From DASSQJ01 sp963726295 (GTDB lineage Bacteria > Actinomycetota > Actinomycetes > Actinomycetales > Dermatophilaceae): a stretch of 64,000 bases of DNA. This document shows positions 1-8,068 of this stretch, in pieces. Made by a program: the position numbers and the translations under genes. Numbering within the stretch: the stretch's first letter is position 1; the number at the start of each line of letters is the position of its first letter. The stretch lies in the NCBI GenBank assembly GCA_963726295.1, contig CAVSBW010000002.1:496001-560000 (forward strand), given 5' to 3'. The notes beneath the pieces are model-generated. The model did not search any database, was not told the DNA's origin, and worked only from the letters and a program-made list of their open reading frames with translations.

Positions 1-108
1 ACCGAATCGAGACCCTACTGTAGGGGCGGCGGGGCACTGGCCGAAATCCCCCGCTCAGGGTCCGCTCAGCCGACCACGGGGTCGACCGTTCGGCGTGGAG
101 CCCGCCGA
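1..108. other. Intergenic edge downstream of the PhoH-like gene
   Basis: No gene is visible here. Positions 13-25 form a 13-bp palindrome (CCCTAC-T-GTAGGG) that could be an operator or a weak terminator for the minus-strand gene ending at 109. The window edge prevents judging what lies on the other side. Confidence 0.4.
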
Positions 109-1446
109 TCAGACCTCCAGGCCCTCGAGAAGGTCGGTGACGAGGGCCGCGATCGGGCTGCGCTCGGAGCGGGTCAGCGTCACGTGTGCGAAGAGCGGAT
201 GGCCCTTGAGCGCCTCGACGACGGCGACGACACCGTCGTGCCGGCCGACCCTGAGGTTGTCGCGCTGCGCGACGTCGTGGGTGAGGACGACGCGCGAGTT
301 CTGGCCGATCCGGGAGAGCACGGTGAGCAGGACGTTGCGTTCGAGGCTCTGCGCCTCGTCGACGATGACGAACGCGTCGTGGAGGCTGCGGCCGCGGATG
401 TGCGTGAGCGGCAGCACCTCGAGCATCCCGCGGTCGAGGACCTCCTCGACGACCTCGCGCGAGACGAGTGCGGCGAGGGTGTCGAACACGGCCTGGCCCC
501 ACGGGTTCATTTTCTCGGCCTCGGTCCCGGGGAGGTACCCGAGCTCCTGCCCCCCGACGGCGTAGAGCGGGCGGAAGACGACGACCTTGCGCTGCTGGCG
601 CCGCTCCATGACCGCCTCCAGACCGGCGCACAGGGCGAGTGCGGACTTGCCGGTGCCGGCGCGGCCCCCGAGGCTGACGATGCCGACGTCCGGGTCGAGG
701 AGGAGGTCGAGGGCGATCCGCTGCTCCGCACTGCGGCCGTGCAGGCCGAAGGCGTCGCGGTCACCGCGCACGAGCCGCACCTGCTTGTCGGGGCCGACGC
801 GGCCGAGACCCGAGCCCCGTGGCGAGATCAGCTTCAGGCCGGTGTGGCAGGGCAGCTCGGCCGCCTCGACGTTCTCCAGGCGGGCGTACTCGTAGAGGTG
901 GTCCATCTCCTCGGTGGTGACGTCGAGCTCGGTCATCCCGGTCCAGCCGGACTCCACCGCGAGCTCGGCCCGGTACTCCTCGGCGTCGAGGCCGCACGCG
1001 GAGGCCTTGACCCGCATCGGCAGGTCCTTGCTGACCACCGTGACCCGGTGGCCCTCGTTGGCGAGGTTGCGGGCCACCGCGAGGATGCGCGTGTCGTTGT
1101 CGCCGAGGCGGAAGCCGGCGGGGAGCGAGGTCGGATCGGTGTGGTTGAGCTCGACCCGAAGGGTGCCGTCGACGTCGCCGACGGGCACTGGAGCGTCGAG
1201 GCGGCCGGCGGCCACGCGCAGGTCGTCGAGCATCCGGAGCGCGGTGCGGGCGAAGTAGCCGAGCTCGGGGTGGTGGCGCTTGGCCTCGAGCTCGGTGACG
1301 ACGACGACGGGCAGGACCACCTCGTGCTCGGCGAACCGCAGGATCGCCCGCGGGTCGGACAGCAGGACCGAGGTGTCGAGCACGAAGGTCCGGCGCACCT
1401 CCTCCCCCGTCGAGATGACCGATGCCGTCGCCGTGCTCGAGGCCAT
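109..1446 (-). CDS. PhoH-like protein, PIN domain fused to PhoH ATPase
   Basis: The 445-residue protein has an N-terminal PIN-type nuclease domain (acidic residues around LDTSVLLSDP, about residues 20-150). A C-terminal PhoH P-loop ATPase follows, with Walker A GRAGTGKS and Walker B VIVDEAQ. This matches the actinobacterial PhoH2 family, described as RNA helicase/ribonuclease proteins. The ATG at 1446 has AGGAG five bases upstream. The 285-bp region before it holds no gene; TAGCGT at 1485-1490 (minus strand) is a possible -10. In mycobacteria phoH2 follows a small antitoxin gene (phoAT), but I see no convincing equivalent here. Confidence 0.93.
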   Translation of the reverse strand: MASSTATASVISTGEEVRRTFVLDTSVLLSDPRAILRFAEHEVVLPVVVVTELEAKRHHPELGYFARTALRMLDDLRVAAGRLDAPVPVGDVDGTLRVELNHTDPTSLPAGFRLGDNDTRILAVARNLANEGHRVTVVSKDLPMRVKASACGLDAEEYRAELAVESGWTGMTELDVTTEEMDHLYEYARLENVEAAELPCHTGLKLISPRGSGLGRVGPDKQVRLVRGDRDAFGLHGRSAEQRIALDLLLDPDVGIVSLGGRAGTGKSALALCAGLEAVMERRQQRKVVVFRPLYAVGGQELGYLPGTEAEKMNPWGQAVFDTLAALVSREVVEEVLDRGMLEVLPLTHIRGRSLHDAFVIVDEAQSLERNVLLTVLSRIGQNSRVVLTHDVAQRDNLRVGRHDGVVAVVEALKGHPLFAHVTLTRSERSPIAALVTDLLEGLEV

Positions 1447-1731
1447 TGCCGCTCCTGGTGGTCGGGGAGGTGCCGTGTTCCTCGACGCTACGACTCCCCC
1501 GAACGCGCGGGTCGCTCATCGGTCCGGCGTGTCGATGCTGGTGTTCTCGGTGTGACTGGTGGTGCACATGTGGCGTTTGGTCACGAGATGTTCACACGGC
1601 GCCCGGGAGGCGCACGCACCGCGAGAGACGGAGGACCACCTCTGCGACAGGACGGCATGCGCCGCGCCCGTCGGGCGACGACGACACCGCGGCCGACGGC
1701 GCGGACGGGGCGCTCTCGGTGCCGACCGAGG

Positions 1732-2496
1732 TCAGGCGCCGAACCGGCGATGCCGGTCGCCGTACGCGCGCAGCGCCCGGAGGAAGTCGACCTTGCGGAA
1801 GTCGGGCCAGTAGGCCTCGCAGAAGTAGAACTCGCTGTGCGTGCTCTGCCAGAGGAGGAACCCGCCGAGGCGCTGCTCCCCGGAGGTGCGGATGACGAGG
1901 TCGGGGTCGGGCTGCCCCTTGGTGTAGAGGTGCTCGGCGATGTGCTCGACGTCGATGACCTCCGCGAGCTCCTCGATGCTCGTGCCACGGCCCGCATGGT
2001 CCTGGAGCAGCGAGCGCACCGCGTCGGCGATCTCGCGGCGCCCGCCGTAGCCGACGGCGATGTTGACCAGCATCCCGTCGACGTCGCGGGTGCGGTCGTC
2101 GGCGTCCTTGAGCCGGCCCGCCGTCGCTGCCGGGAGCAGGTCGAGCGCCCCGACCGGGTGGATGCGCCACCGGTGCGTGTCGGCCAGGGCCTCGACGGCG
2201 TCCTCGATGATGCCGAGCAGCGGCACCAGCTCGCCCTCCTGCCGCCCGAGGAGGTTGTCGGTGGAGAGCAGCCACAGGGTGACCACCTCCACCCCCACCT
2301 CCTCGCACCACGACAGCAGGTTGGCGATGTTCTCGGCCCCCGCCTTGTACCCCTCGCTCGTGCTGTTGCCACGGGCCCGTGCCCACCGGCGGTTGCCGTC
2401 GAGCATCACCCCGACGTGGCGGGGGCGGGGGGCGTCACCGAGCTGCTTGGCCAAGCGGCGCTCGTACGCGGCGTACAGCACGTCACTGAACCGCAT
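1732..2496 (-). CDS. uppS: Isoprenyl transferase (cis-prenyltransferase, UppS family)
   Basis: The 254-residue enzyme condenses isopentenyl diphosphate onto an allylic diphosphate in cis, feeding polyprenyl-phosphate carriers for the cell wall. It carries the catalytic-Asp motif GVMLDGNRRWA near the N-terminus and the C-terminal RTSGEQRLGGFLLWQ signature. Actinobacteria often have two such enzymes; the neighbourhood (trhA, mca, greA) matches the Rv1086-type short-chain Z-prenyl diphosphate synthase, so the product may be a short precursor rather than full undecaprenyl diphosphate (inference). ATG 2496 is preferred because GGAGG lies about 10 nt upstream; a GTG at 2514 is possible. Confidence 0.92.
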   Translation of the reverse strand: MRFSDVLYAAYERRLAKQLGDAPRPRHVGVMLDGNRRWARARGNSTSEGYKAGAENIANLLSWCEEVGVEVVTLWLLSTDNLLGRQEGELVPLLGIIEDAVEALADTHRWRIHPVGALDLLPAATAGRLKDADDRTRDVDGMLVNIAVGYGGRREIADAVRSLLQDHAGRGTSIEELAEVIDVEHIAEHLYTKGQPDPDLVIRTSGEQRLGGFLLWQSTHSEFYFCEAYWPDFRKVDFLRALRAYGDRHRRFGA

Positions 2497-2611
2497 CCGC
2501 CCGCGTCCTCCCACCTGCTCCGGAGCCGTCCCGGGGGGTCCGGGTCGTCGGGGCCACGCTACTCCGGACGTCCGCCGAGCCGGTCGACCCGGGCGACTCG
2601 CCGTCGGCTTC

Positions 2612-2635
2612 GTAACTTACGCTTGCGTAGGTTAC
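2612..2635. promoter_or_regulatory. 24-nt imperfect palindrome over the trhA promoter
   Basis: The arms GTAAC/GTTAC and TACGC/GCGTA pair at 10 of 12 positions around a TT centre. The right half contains TAGGTT (2628-2633), which would serve as the -10 of trhA. A bound regulator would block transcription, so this is a likely operator, probably for a TetR-type protein (inference). Confidence 0.6.
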
Positions 2636-2644
2636 TCTGAGTCA

Positions 2645-3355
2645 ATGAACACGCAGCCCGACGCCCCGAGTTCGCCCCCGGGGCCGGTGGAGTCCACCGA
2701 GCGCCGGGTCGATGCCGTCGTCGAGCAGGTCAAGCCCCGGCTGCGCGGCTGGCTGCACGCCGCGATGACGCCGATCGCCGTCCTGGCCGGCATCACGCTC
2801 GTCCTGCTCGCGACGACGACCACCGCGAAGGTGTCGGCAGTCGTCTTCGGGGGCGCGGCGACGCTGCTCTTCGCCACCTCGGCGGTCTACCACCGCGGCA
2901 CCTGGTCGCCGCGCGTGGCCGCGGTGCTGCGCCGCCTCGACCACTCGAACATCTTCCTCATCATCGCCGCCACGTACACGCCGTTCGCCCTGCTGCTTCC
3001 GACCGACCAGGCCCGCACACTGCTCCTCATCGTGTGGACCGGCGCGGTCGTGGGTGTCCTCTTCCGGGTGCTCTGGGCCGGTGCTCCGCGCTGGCTCTAC
3101 GTCCCGGTGTACGTGATGCTCGGCTGGGTCGCCGTCTTCTACTTCGGCCCCCTCCTTCAGCACGTCGGTGGCGCCGTCATGGCGTGGGTCGTGCTCGGCG
3201 GTGTGCTCTACAGCCTCGGTGCGGTGGTCTACGGCACCAAGCGCCCCGACATCTCACCCCGGTGGTTCGGCTTCCACGAGGTCTTCCACGCCCTCACCGT
3301 GCTCGCGTTCTCGGCCCACGTCGTGGCCGCGTCGCTGGCGTTCAGCGCCGCCTGA
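2645..3355 (+). CDS. trhA: Hemolysin III / TrhA family membrane protein (PAQR-like)
   Basis: A 236-residue integral membrane protein with about seven hydrophobic segments. Family motifs are visible: SAVYHRGTW, LDHSNIFLIIAATYTP and a C-terminal HEVFH with a further His (SAHVV), the conserved metal-site residues of the PAQR/TrhA superfamily. Bacterial members are linked to membrane homeostasis; true haemolysis is doubtful. The ATG at 2645 has no Shine-Dalgarno sequence and lies 11 nt after a -10-like TAGGTT, so the transcript is leaderless or nearly so. It diverges from uppS, as in the Rv1085c/Rv1086 region. An overlapping palindrome suggests dedicated control. Confidence 0.92.
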   Translation: MNTQPDAPSSPPGPVESTERRVDAVVEQVKPRLRGWLHAAMTPIAVLAGITLVLLATTTTAKVSAVVFGGAATLLFATSAVYHRGTWSPRVAAVLRRLDHSNIFLIIAATYTPFALLLPTDQARTLLLIVWTGAVVGVLFRVLWAGAPRWLYVPVYVMLGWVAVFYFGPLLQHVGGAVMAWVVLGGVLYSLGAVVYGTKRPDISPRWFGFHEVFHALTVLAFSAHVVAASLAFSAA

Positions 3356-3395
3356 GCCCGCCGGGGCACTCCCCCGACCCACTCGGGCGGTCGGC

Positions 3396-3635
3396 TCACC
3401 GGTCCGGCGGGGGCGCCGGGTCGTCGCCGACGAAGTCGTCGCCGTCGGCCTCGTCGCGCAGGTCCTCGGGCCCGGCCTGCGGGTCGTCCTTGCCGCGGTG
3501 GGCGGCCTGCTGGCGGTACGACATCCGCCGCATCCGGGCGTTCATGTTCCGCATGAGCAGCCAGAGGGCCACGGCGAGGAGCGCGAACGCGAGGAACGCG
3601 AGGAAGCCCTGGGTGCTGGTCGTGGACTCGGTCAC
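3396..3635 (-). CDS. Small single-pass membrane protein downstream of mca
   Basis: A 79-residue protein starting VTESTTSTQG, with one transmembrane helix (about residues 10-27, FLAFLAFALLAVALWLL), then basic RNMNARMRRMSYR and an acidic tail. The GTG start overlaps the mca stop by 4 bp (GTGA at 3632-3635), implying translational coupling. Position and topology match the small Rv1083-like protein next to mycobacterial mca. No function is known to me; a partner or anchor for mycothiol-linked detoxification is only a guess. Confidence 0.8.
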   Translation of the reverse strand: MTESTTSTQGFLAFLAFALLAVALWLLMRNMNARMRRMSYRQQAAHRGKDDPQAGPEDLRDEADGDDFVGDDPAPPPDR

Positions 3636-4570
3636 GCGGCCCTCTCCTTTCGCGCGTCGTGCACGAGGCGCAGGCGCCCCGACGTCGCCATCGCGTCGGC
3701 CTCCGCGACGTCGTCGGGAAGCCCGGCGAACAGGTCGTCCTCCTCCTCGGCGACCGGCACGTACGACGCCGCCGCCTCGAACTCCTCGGTGGGCCAGACC
3801 TGCTGCTGGACCTCTCGGGTGACCTTGAAGAAGGAGCCGTCGGGGTCGACCTGTGTGGCGTGCGCCAGCAGGGCGGCATCCCGGCGGTCGAACCAGCGTG
3901 AGCACTCGACGCGGGTGGTGATCTCGCGGTCGGGACGGTTCCAGTTCTCGAGCCACTCGGCGTACGGGCTCTGCTCGCCGAGAGCGGTGAGCGCCGTGTG
4001 GAACGCCTCGATCCGGGCCCGGGTGAAGGTCAGGTTGTAGTAGAGCTTCAGCGGCTGCCACGGGGCGCCCGCGCTCGGGAAGGCGTCGGGGTCGCCCGCC
4101 GCGGCGAAGGCCGCCACCGAGACGTCGTGGCAGCGGATGTGGTCGGGGTGGGGGTAGCCGCCGTTCTCGTCGTAGGTGGTGAGCACGTGCGGGCGGAACC
4201 GCCGGATCTCGCGGACGAGGGCCTCGGTGGCCGCGGCGAGCGGCGCGAGCGCGAAGCAGCCGGGCGGCAGCGGGGGCAGCGGGTCGCCCTCGGGGAGCCC
4301 GGAGTCGACGTACCCGAGCCACGTGTGCTGGACGCCGAGGATCGACTGGGCCGCCGCCATCTCCTCACGGCGCACCTCGGCCATGTCGCGGACGATGTGG
4401 GCGTCCTTCTGCAGCCGTGGGTTGAGGATGTCCCCCCGCTCACCACCGGTGCAGGAGACGACGAGCACCTCGTGGCCGGCGTCGACGTACTTCGCCATCG
4501 TCGCCGCGCCCTTGCTCGACTCGTCGTCCGGGTGCGCGTGGACGCACATCAGCCGGAGCCGCTCGGACAT
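3632..4570 (-). CDS. mca: Mycothiol S-conjugate amidase
   Basis: The 312-residue zinc amidase cleaves mycothiol S-conjugates to a mercapturic acid and GlcN-Ins for detoxification and export. It belongs to the LmbE/PIG-L-like family. The metal-binding motif AHPDDESS is at the N-terminus (about residues 12-19), followed by SCTGGERGD and the conserved DENGGYPHPDH segment. Length fits Mca and the related MshB; the context (small membrane gene, DUF4307, greA) points to Mca. ATG 4570 is preceded by GGAAGGG with good spacing. It supports a mycothiol-producing actinomycete. Confidence 0.95.
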   Translation of the reverse strand: MSERLRLMCVHAHPDDESSKGAATMAKYVDAGHEVLVVSCTGGERGDILNPRLQKDAHIVRDMAEVRREEMAAAQSILGVQHTWLGYVDSGLPEGDPLPPLPPGCFALAPLAAATEALVREIRRFRPHVLTTYDENGGYPHPDHIRCHDVSVAAFAAAGDPDAFPSAGAPWQPLKLYYNLTFTRARIEAFHTALTALGEQSPYAEWLENWNRPDREITTRVECSRWFDRRDAALLAHATQVDPDGSFFKVTREVQQQVWPTEEFEAAASYVPVAEEEDDLFAGLPDDVAEADAMATSGRLRLVHDARKERAA

Positions 4571-4664
4571 GCGGGACCCTTCCGTGACGGTGGCTCGGGG
4601 CGTACCCGAGAATGATCACCGAGAAGTCTCTCATCCGACACCGACCCCCCACGCAGGAGCCACC

Positions 4665-5045
4665 GTGCCGTTGCCCCGGCCCGAGCCCGGTACCGCGCGC
4701 TGGTGGGTCGTCGGCACCGTGGGGATCGCGCTCGCGGTCGCGGTGGTCGTCTGGTGGGGCTGGACACGCACGGCGGGGGCGGTGACCCCGGAGGTGGTCT
4801 CCTACCAGGTGCGCTCCGACACCGAGACCTGGGTGGAGTACGACGTCGCCCGACCCGAGGGGGTGGCCGTCGACTGCCGGGTCGCCGCACTCGACGAGCG
4901 CAAGGGACGGGTGGGTGTGGCCGACGACCACGTGCCGGCGGAGGGGCCGCGGGTGGTCCGCCGCGAGCTCGTGGTGCGCACCAGCACACGAGCCGTCACA
5001 GGGGTCATCGAGTCCTGCGTGCGGGTCGCGGGCACCGGGGACTGA
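4665..5045 (+). CDS. DUF4307 family membrane protein
   Basis: A 126-residue protein from the GTG at 4665, which has AGGAG five bases upstream. One transmembrane helix (about residues 16-38, WWVVGTVGIALAVAVVVWWGW) is followed by an exported domain with a conserved Cys pair (VDCRV and ESCVRV) that may form a disulfide. It corresponds to the Rv1081c-type gene that sits between mca and greA in many actinobacteria. The function is unknown to me. An envelope role is inferred only from topology. Confidence 0.82.
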   Translation: MPLPRPEPGTARWWVVGTVGIALAVAVVVWWGWTRTAGAVTPEVVSYQVRSDTETWVEYDVARPEGVAVDCRVAALDERKGRVGVADDHVPAEGPRVVRRELVVRTSTRAVTGVIESCVRVAGTGD

Positions 5046-5074
5046 CCGATTCCGATGTGATCCGTGCGGCCGAC

Positions 5075-5092
5075 GTTGCTACCATGGTGGCT
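5075..5092 (+). promoter_or_regulatory. Probable greA promoter with extended -10
   Basis: GTTGCTACCATGGTGGCT contains the -10 TACCAT (5080-5085) preceded by TGC, an extended -10 pattern. Predicted transcription starts near 5092, giving a greA leader of about 118 nt containing GTCCGTC/GACGGAC inverted arms. An almost identical 18-mer (17/18) lies upstream of the BY-kinase gene at 36103-36120, minus strand. Confidence 0.5.
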
Positions 5093-5209
5093 TGCAGCAC
5101 TGCGGGTCCGGGTCCGTCCACCACCACAACACCGACGGACGTCCGGGCCCGTTGCCGTAGCACCCGCGAGCGGGTCCGGCGACGACACGACGACCAGGAA
5201 GTGAACCCC

Positions 5210-5695
5210 GTGACCGAGACGACCAACCAGAGCTACCTGACGCAGGCGGCCCACGACCGCCTCAAGGCCGAGCTCGAGGAGCTCTCCGGTCCGGGTCGCA
5301 CCGAGATCGCCAAGCGCATCGAGGCGGCCCGGGAGGAGGGCGACCTCCGTGAGAACGGTGGCTACCACGCGGCCAAGGAGGAGCAGGGCAAGATGGAGGC
5401 CCGCATCCGCCAGCTCACGCAGCTGCTCGACAACGCGATCATCGGGGAGACGCCGGCCGACGACGGTGTCGTCGAGCCCGGGATGATGGTGACGGTCGAG
5501 ATGTTCGGCGACGAGGAGACCTTCCTCCTCGGCTCGCGCGAGATCACCGACCCCGCCCTCCAGGTCTTCTCCGAGAAGTCCCCGATCGGCGCCGCCGTCA
5601 ACGGGTGCACGGTGGGCGACACCGTCTCCTACACGGCGCCCAACGGCAAGAAGATCGACGTCAAGGTCGTCCACACCACGCCCTACACCGGCTGA
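5210..5695 (+). CDS. greA: Transcription elongation factor GreA
   Basis: The 161-residue protein rescues backtracked RNA polymerase by stimulating transcript cleavage. The N-terminal coiled coil (about residues 10-75) carries RLKAELEEL and the conserved AREEGDLRENGGYHAAKEEQG loop region with acidic tip residues. The C-terminal FKBP-like domain ends near SEKSPIGAAVNGCTVGDTVSY. GTG 5210 is preferred over GTG 5201 because AGGAA lies about 9 nt upstream and the start then aligns with the family. It is followed at once by a strong terminator. Confidence 0.96.
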   Translation: MTETTNQSYLTQAAHDRLKAELEELSGPGRTEIAKRIEAAREEGDLRENGGYHAAKEEQGKMEARIRQLTQLLDNAIIGETPADDGVVEPGMMVTVEMFGDEETFLLGSREITDPALQVFSEKSPIGAAVNGCTVGDTVSYTAPNGKKIDVKVVHTTPYTG

Positions 5696-5707
5696 GCAGA
5701 GGGCCCC

Positions 5708-5744
5708 GAGGCGGCCCGGACCCCCCAGGGGTCCGGGCCGCCTC
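5708..5744. terminator. 17-bp stem hairpin after greA
   Basis: A perfect inverted repeat (5708-5724 with 5728-5744, core GGCGGCCCGGACC) leaves a 3-nt loop. It lies between convergent greA and the PhzF gene, so it probably terminates transcription in both directions. There is no long T-run, which is usual in high-GC actinobacteria. Confidence 0.85.
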
Positions 5745-5779
5745 CGTGTGCCGGTGCGGCCGACCCCCGTCGTGGGAGG

Positions 5780-6658
5780 TCAGGTGGGGCGGGCGCCGAC
5801 GACGAGGGTACGGGTCGCGCCCCCGACCAGCACCCGACCGCCCGGATGGTCCACGCCGACGTGCACCCTCCCGGCGCGCCCGACGGCCGTGCCCTGCGCG
5901 ACGACGTAGCGCTCGGGCAGGTACCCGGAGGGCACGAGCCACTGCGCGAGCCCCGCGTTGAGGCTGCCCGTGACCGGGTCCTCGCCGACTCCGCCGCCGT
6001 CGGAGTAGAAGGCACGGACCTCGAGGTCTACGCCGTCCTGCCGCGTGCCCTCGACGTACCGCGCGGCGAGGCCCACCTTCATCCCGCTCGCCCGGACCGG
6101 GTCGGGGTCGGCACCGAGCACGGCGTCCGGCGAGCGGAGCAGCAGCCCGCACCAGCCGGGGCCGTTGTCGACCCACGCCGCGTCGACGACGTCGGCGGGA
6201 GCCAGACCCATCGCGTCGACGACCCGCCCGAGCTCGGCGTCGTCGACCGGCCCCGACCGCAGGAGCGGTGGCGCCACGAAGGCCAGCCGGACGTCTCCGC
6301 GCTGGACCTCGACGAGCCCGGCCGCGCACTCCTGGACGACCACGCCCTCACGGGCCGGCACGCCCCCCGCCTCGAGCCACGCGTGGGCGGTGCCGAGGGT
6401 GGGGTGCCCCGCGAACGGCAGCTCGCCGCCGGTCGTCCAGATCCGCACGCGGTAGTCGGCTCCCGGCGCGGTGGGCGGGAGGAGGAAGGTCGTCTCCGAC
6501 AGGTTGGTCCAGCGCGCGATCGCGCGCATCTCGTGCTCGTCCAGCCCCTCGGCGTCGTGCAGCACCGCGAGCGCGTTGCCTCGGAACGGCTCCTCGGAGA
6601 AGACGTCGACGAACCGCACGGCACCCACACCGCCATCGAACCACGGGAGGACCCACAC
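5780..6658 (-). CDS. PhzF family isomerase
   Basis: Up to 292 residues of the PhzF/diaminopimelate-epimerase-like fold. Family features include VDVFSEEPFRGNALAV at the N-terminus, LSETTFLLP, the GGELPFAGHPTLGTAHAWL segment and a C-terminal GVGEDPVTGSLNAGL. Relatives isomerise small metabolites; the phenazine pathway itself is not implied. The start is uncertain: GTG 6658 is the longest, but a GTG just before RFVDVF fits the family start better, and no clear ribosome site decides. It lies 22 nt behind the VOC gene, probably in the same transcript. Confidence 0.85.
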   Translation of the reverse strand: MWVLPWFDGGVGAVRFVDVFSEEPFRGNALAVLHDAEGLDEHEMRAIARWTNLSETTFLLPPTAPGADYRVRIWTTGGELPFAGHPTLGTAHAWLEAGGVPAREGVVVQECAAGLVEVQRGDVRLAFVAPPLLRSGPVDDAELGRVVDAMGLAPADVVDAAWVDNGPGWCGLLLRSPDAVLGADPDPVRASGMKVGLAARYVEGTRQDGVDLEVRAFYSDGGGVGEDPVTGSLNAGLAQWLVPSGYLPERYVVAQGTAVGRAGRVHVGVDHPGGRVLVGGATRTLVVGARPT

Positions 6659-6680
6659 CGGGCGCAGTGGGCTGGGCGGT

Positions 6681-7184
6681 TCAGCCCTGCGCCGCCGCCC
6701 ACTCGGCGACCCGGCGGGCGCTCTCCTCCTCGGAGAGGTCCTCGACCCGGGTCATCACCGACCAGCGGATGCCGAACGGGTCGCGGATGCTGGCGAACCG
6801 GTCCCCGGAGACGAAGGTCGTCACCGGCTCGCGCACCCTGGCGCCGGCCGCCTCGGCCCGCTCGACGACGCCGTCGGCGTCCTCGCAGTAGAGCCCGAGC
6901 GAGTAGCAGTCGTCCTCCCCCCGAGGGGGCGGCACGAGGTGGTAGTCGGGAGCCGGCTCGCCGAGCTGGAGCATCCCGGAGCCGAGGTCGAGCACCGCGT
7001 GCGCGACGAAGCCGCCCATCTCGGTGACGTCCACGACACGGGCGCCGAACACGTCGCGGTAGAAGTCCATGGCCTCACGGGCCCGGGGCACGACGACGAA
7101 CGGCGTGAGTGCGGTGTACCCCGTGGGGATGCCGTGCGCGGTGTGCTCGCCGTGGGCGGCGGTGGTCTGGTGGCTATCGCTCAT
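6681..7184 (-). CDS. VOC-superfamily (glyoxalase/bleomycin-resistance-like) protein
   Basis: A 167-residue single-domain protein (MSDSHQTTAAHGE...) with the VOC pattern LTPFVVVPRAREAMDFYRDVFGA, then LGLYCEDADGVVERAEAAGA and IRDPFGIRWSVMTR. This 'PhnB-like' subgroup is common and its substrate cannot be predicted. ATG 7184 sits 7 nt from a -10-like TAGCGT (7192-7197, minus), and no Shine-Dalgarno sequence is present, so a leaderless transcript is expected. It diverges from the AraC regulator, which may control it and the downstream PhzF gene (inference). Confidence 0.88.
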   Translation of the reverse strand: MSDSHQTTAAHGEHTAHGIPTGYTALTPFVVVPRAREAMDFYRDVFGARVVDVTEMGGFVAHAVLDLGSGMLQLGEPAPDYHLVPPPRGEDDCYSLGLYCEDADGVVERAEAAGARVREPVTTFVSGDRFASIRDPFGIRWSVMTRVEDLSEEESARRVAEWAAAQG

Positions 7185-7191
7185 GCGGGCG

Positions 7192-7243
7192 ACGCTACGG
7201 CCGCGCCTGCGAGGGCGCTTGAAGATCCCCGACGCCCTACCGT
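7192..7243. promoter_or_regulatory. Divergent leaderless promoters of VOC and AraC genes
   Basis: The minus-strand -10 TAGCGT (7192-7197) lies 7 nt before ATG 7184. The plus-strand -10 TACCGT (7238-7243) lies 6 nt before GTG 7250. Neither start has a Shine-Dalgarno sequence. The two promoters are only about 40 bp apart and likely influence each other. Confidence 0.6.
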
Positions 7244-7249
7244 GGCCCC

Positions 7250-8068
7250 GTGGACTGGGCGGACGGTCGCGGCATCCTCTACCCGGCGCGGCTGCCGACC
7301 TTCGAGCGGCTGCCGGCACCGGAGCACGTCGCCGACCTCGTCGTGCACTTCTGGGTACCGGAGTGGTCACTCCCGCCGGGCCGGGTCTCGCGCCAGCACG
7401 TGATCTCCCACCCCGCCACCAACCTCGTCGTGGAGCGGGGCCTCGTCGGGCGCGCGGGGCCGACCACTCGGCGGTCGCACCGCGACCTCTCGGGCACGGG
7501 GTGGGCGGTGGGGGCGCTGCTGCGGCCGGCCGCCGTCCCGGTGCTCACGGACGACCCGGCCGCCACGGTCGACGACTACGCCGCCGTCGACGCACCCGAC
7601 CTGCGCCGGGCCGTGGAGGCGGCCATGGACAGCGGCGCCGACCTCGCCCGGCGGCGGGTCGACGCCGTCGCGGCCTTCGCCGACTGGCTGCACGTGCGGG
7701 CACCCGACCCCTCCCCAGAGGCCCTGCTCGCCAACCGGATGGCCGAGCTGCTCGCCACCGATGCCGGCGTGCTGACGACCACGGCGGCCGCGGAGCGGCT
7801 GCACGTCTCCGAGCGCACCCTCCAGCGACTGGCCACCCGGTACGTGGGCCTCCCCCCGGCGGCGATGATCCGGCGCCGGCGGCTCCAGGAGGCCGCGGAG
7901 AGGCTGCGCCGCGACCCCACCACCGGTGTCGCCGCCGTCGCCCACGACCTCGGGTACGCCGACCACGCCCACCTGACCCGTGACTTCCGCACCGTGCTCG
8001 GCTTCACCCCGAGCTCCTACCGGTCCGGCGAGAACCCGCCCCCGTCGGAGGTAGACGTCACCCGCTGA
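7250..8068 (+). CDS. AraC-family transcriptional regulator
   Basis: A 272-residue regulator with an N-terminal sensing region resembling DUF6597-type domains (PEHVADLVVHFWVPEW..., about 20-110). The C-terminal double helix-turn-helix spans about 165-265 (TTAAAERLHVSERTLQRLATRYVG and AHDLGYADHAHLTRDFRTVLGFTPSSYR). GTG 7250 follows a -10 hexamer by 6 nt, implying leaderless mRNA. Its divergent neighbour is the VOC/PhzF unit, the likeliest target. The stop overlaps the end of the convergent aminotransferase gene by 11 bp. Confidence 0.9.
   Translation: MDWADGRGILYPARLPTFERLPAPEHVADLVVHFWVPEWSLPPGRVSRQHVISHPATNLVVERGLVGRAGPTTRRSHRDLSGTGWAVGALLRPAAVPVLTDDPAATVDDYAAVDAPDLRRAVEAAMDSGADLARRRVDAVAAFADWLHVRAPDPSPEALLANRMAELLATDAGVLTTTAAAERLHVSERTLQRLATRYVGLPPAAMIRRRRLQEAAERLRRDPTTGVAAVAHDLGYADHAHLTRDFRTVLGFTPSSYRSGENPPPSEVDVTR

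Noticed and set aside
184..2640. An 818-codon plus-strand frame across phoH and uppS
   Set aside because: It is antisense to two clear genes on the minus strand and consists of Arg/Glu/Gly/Val-rich sequence typical of shadow frames.
5780..6658. Phenazine biosynthesis
   Set aside because: Only a PhzF-family protein is present; such proteins are common without phenazine genes.
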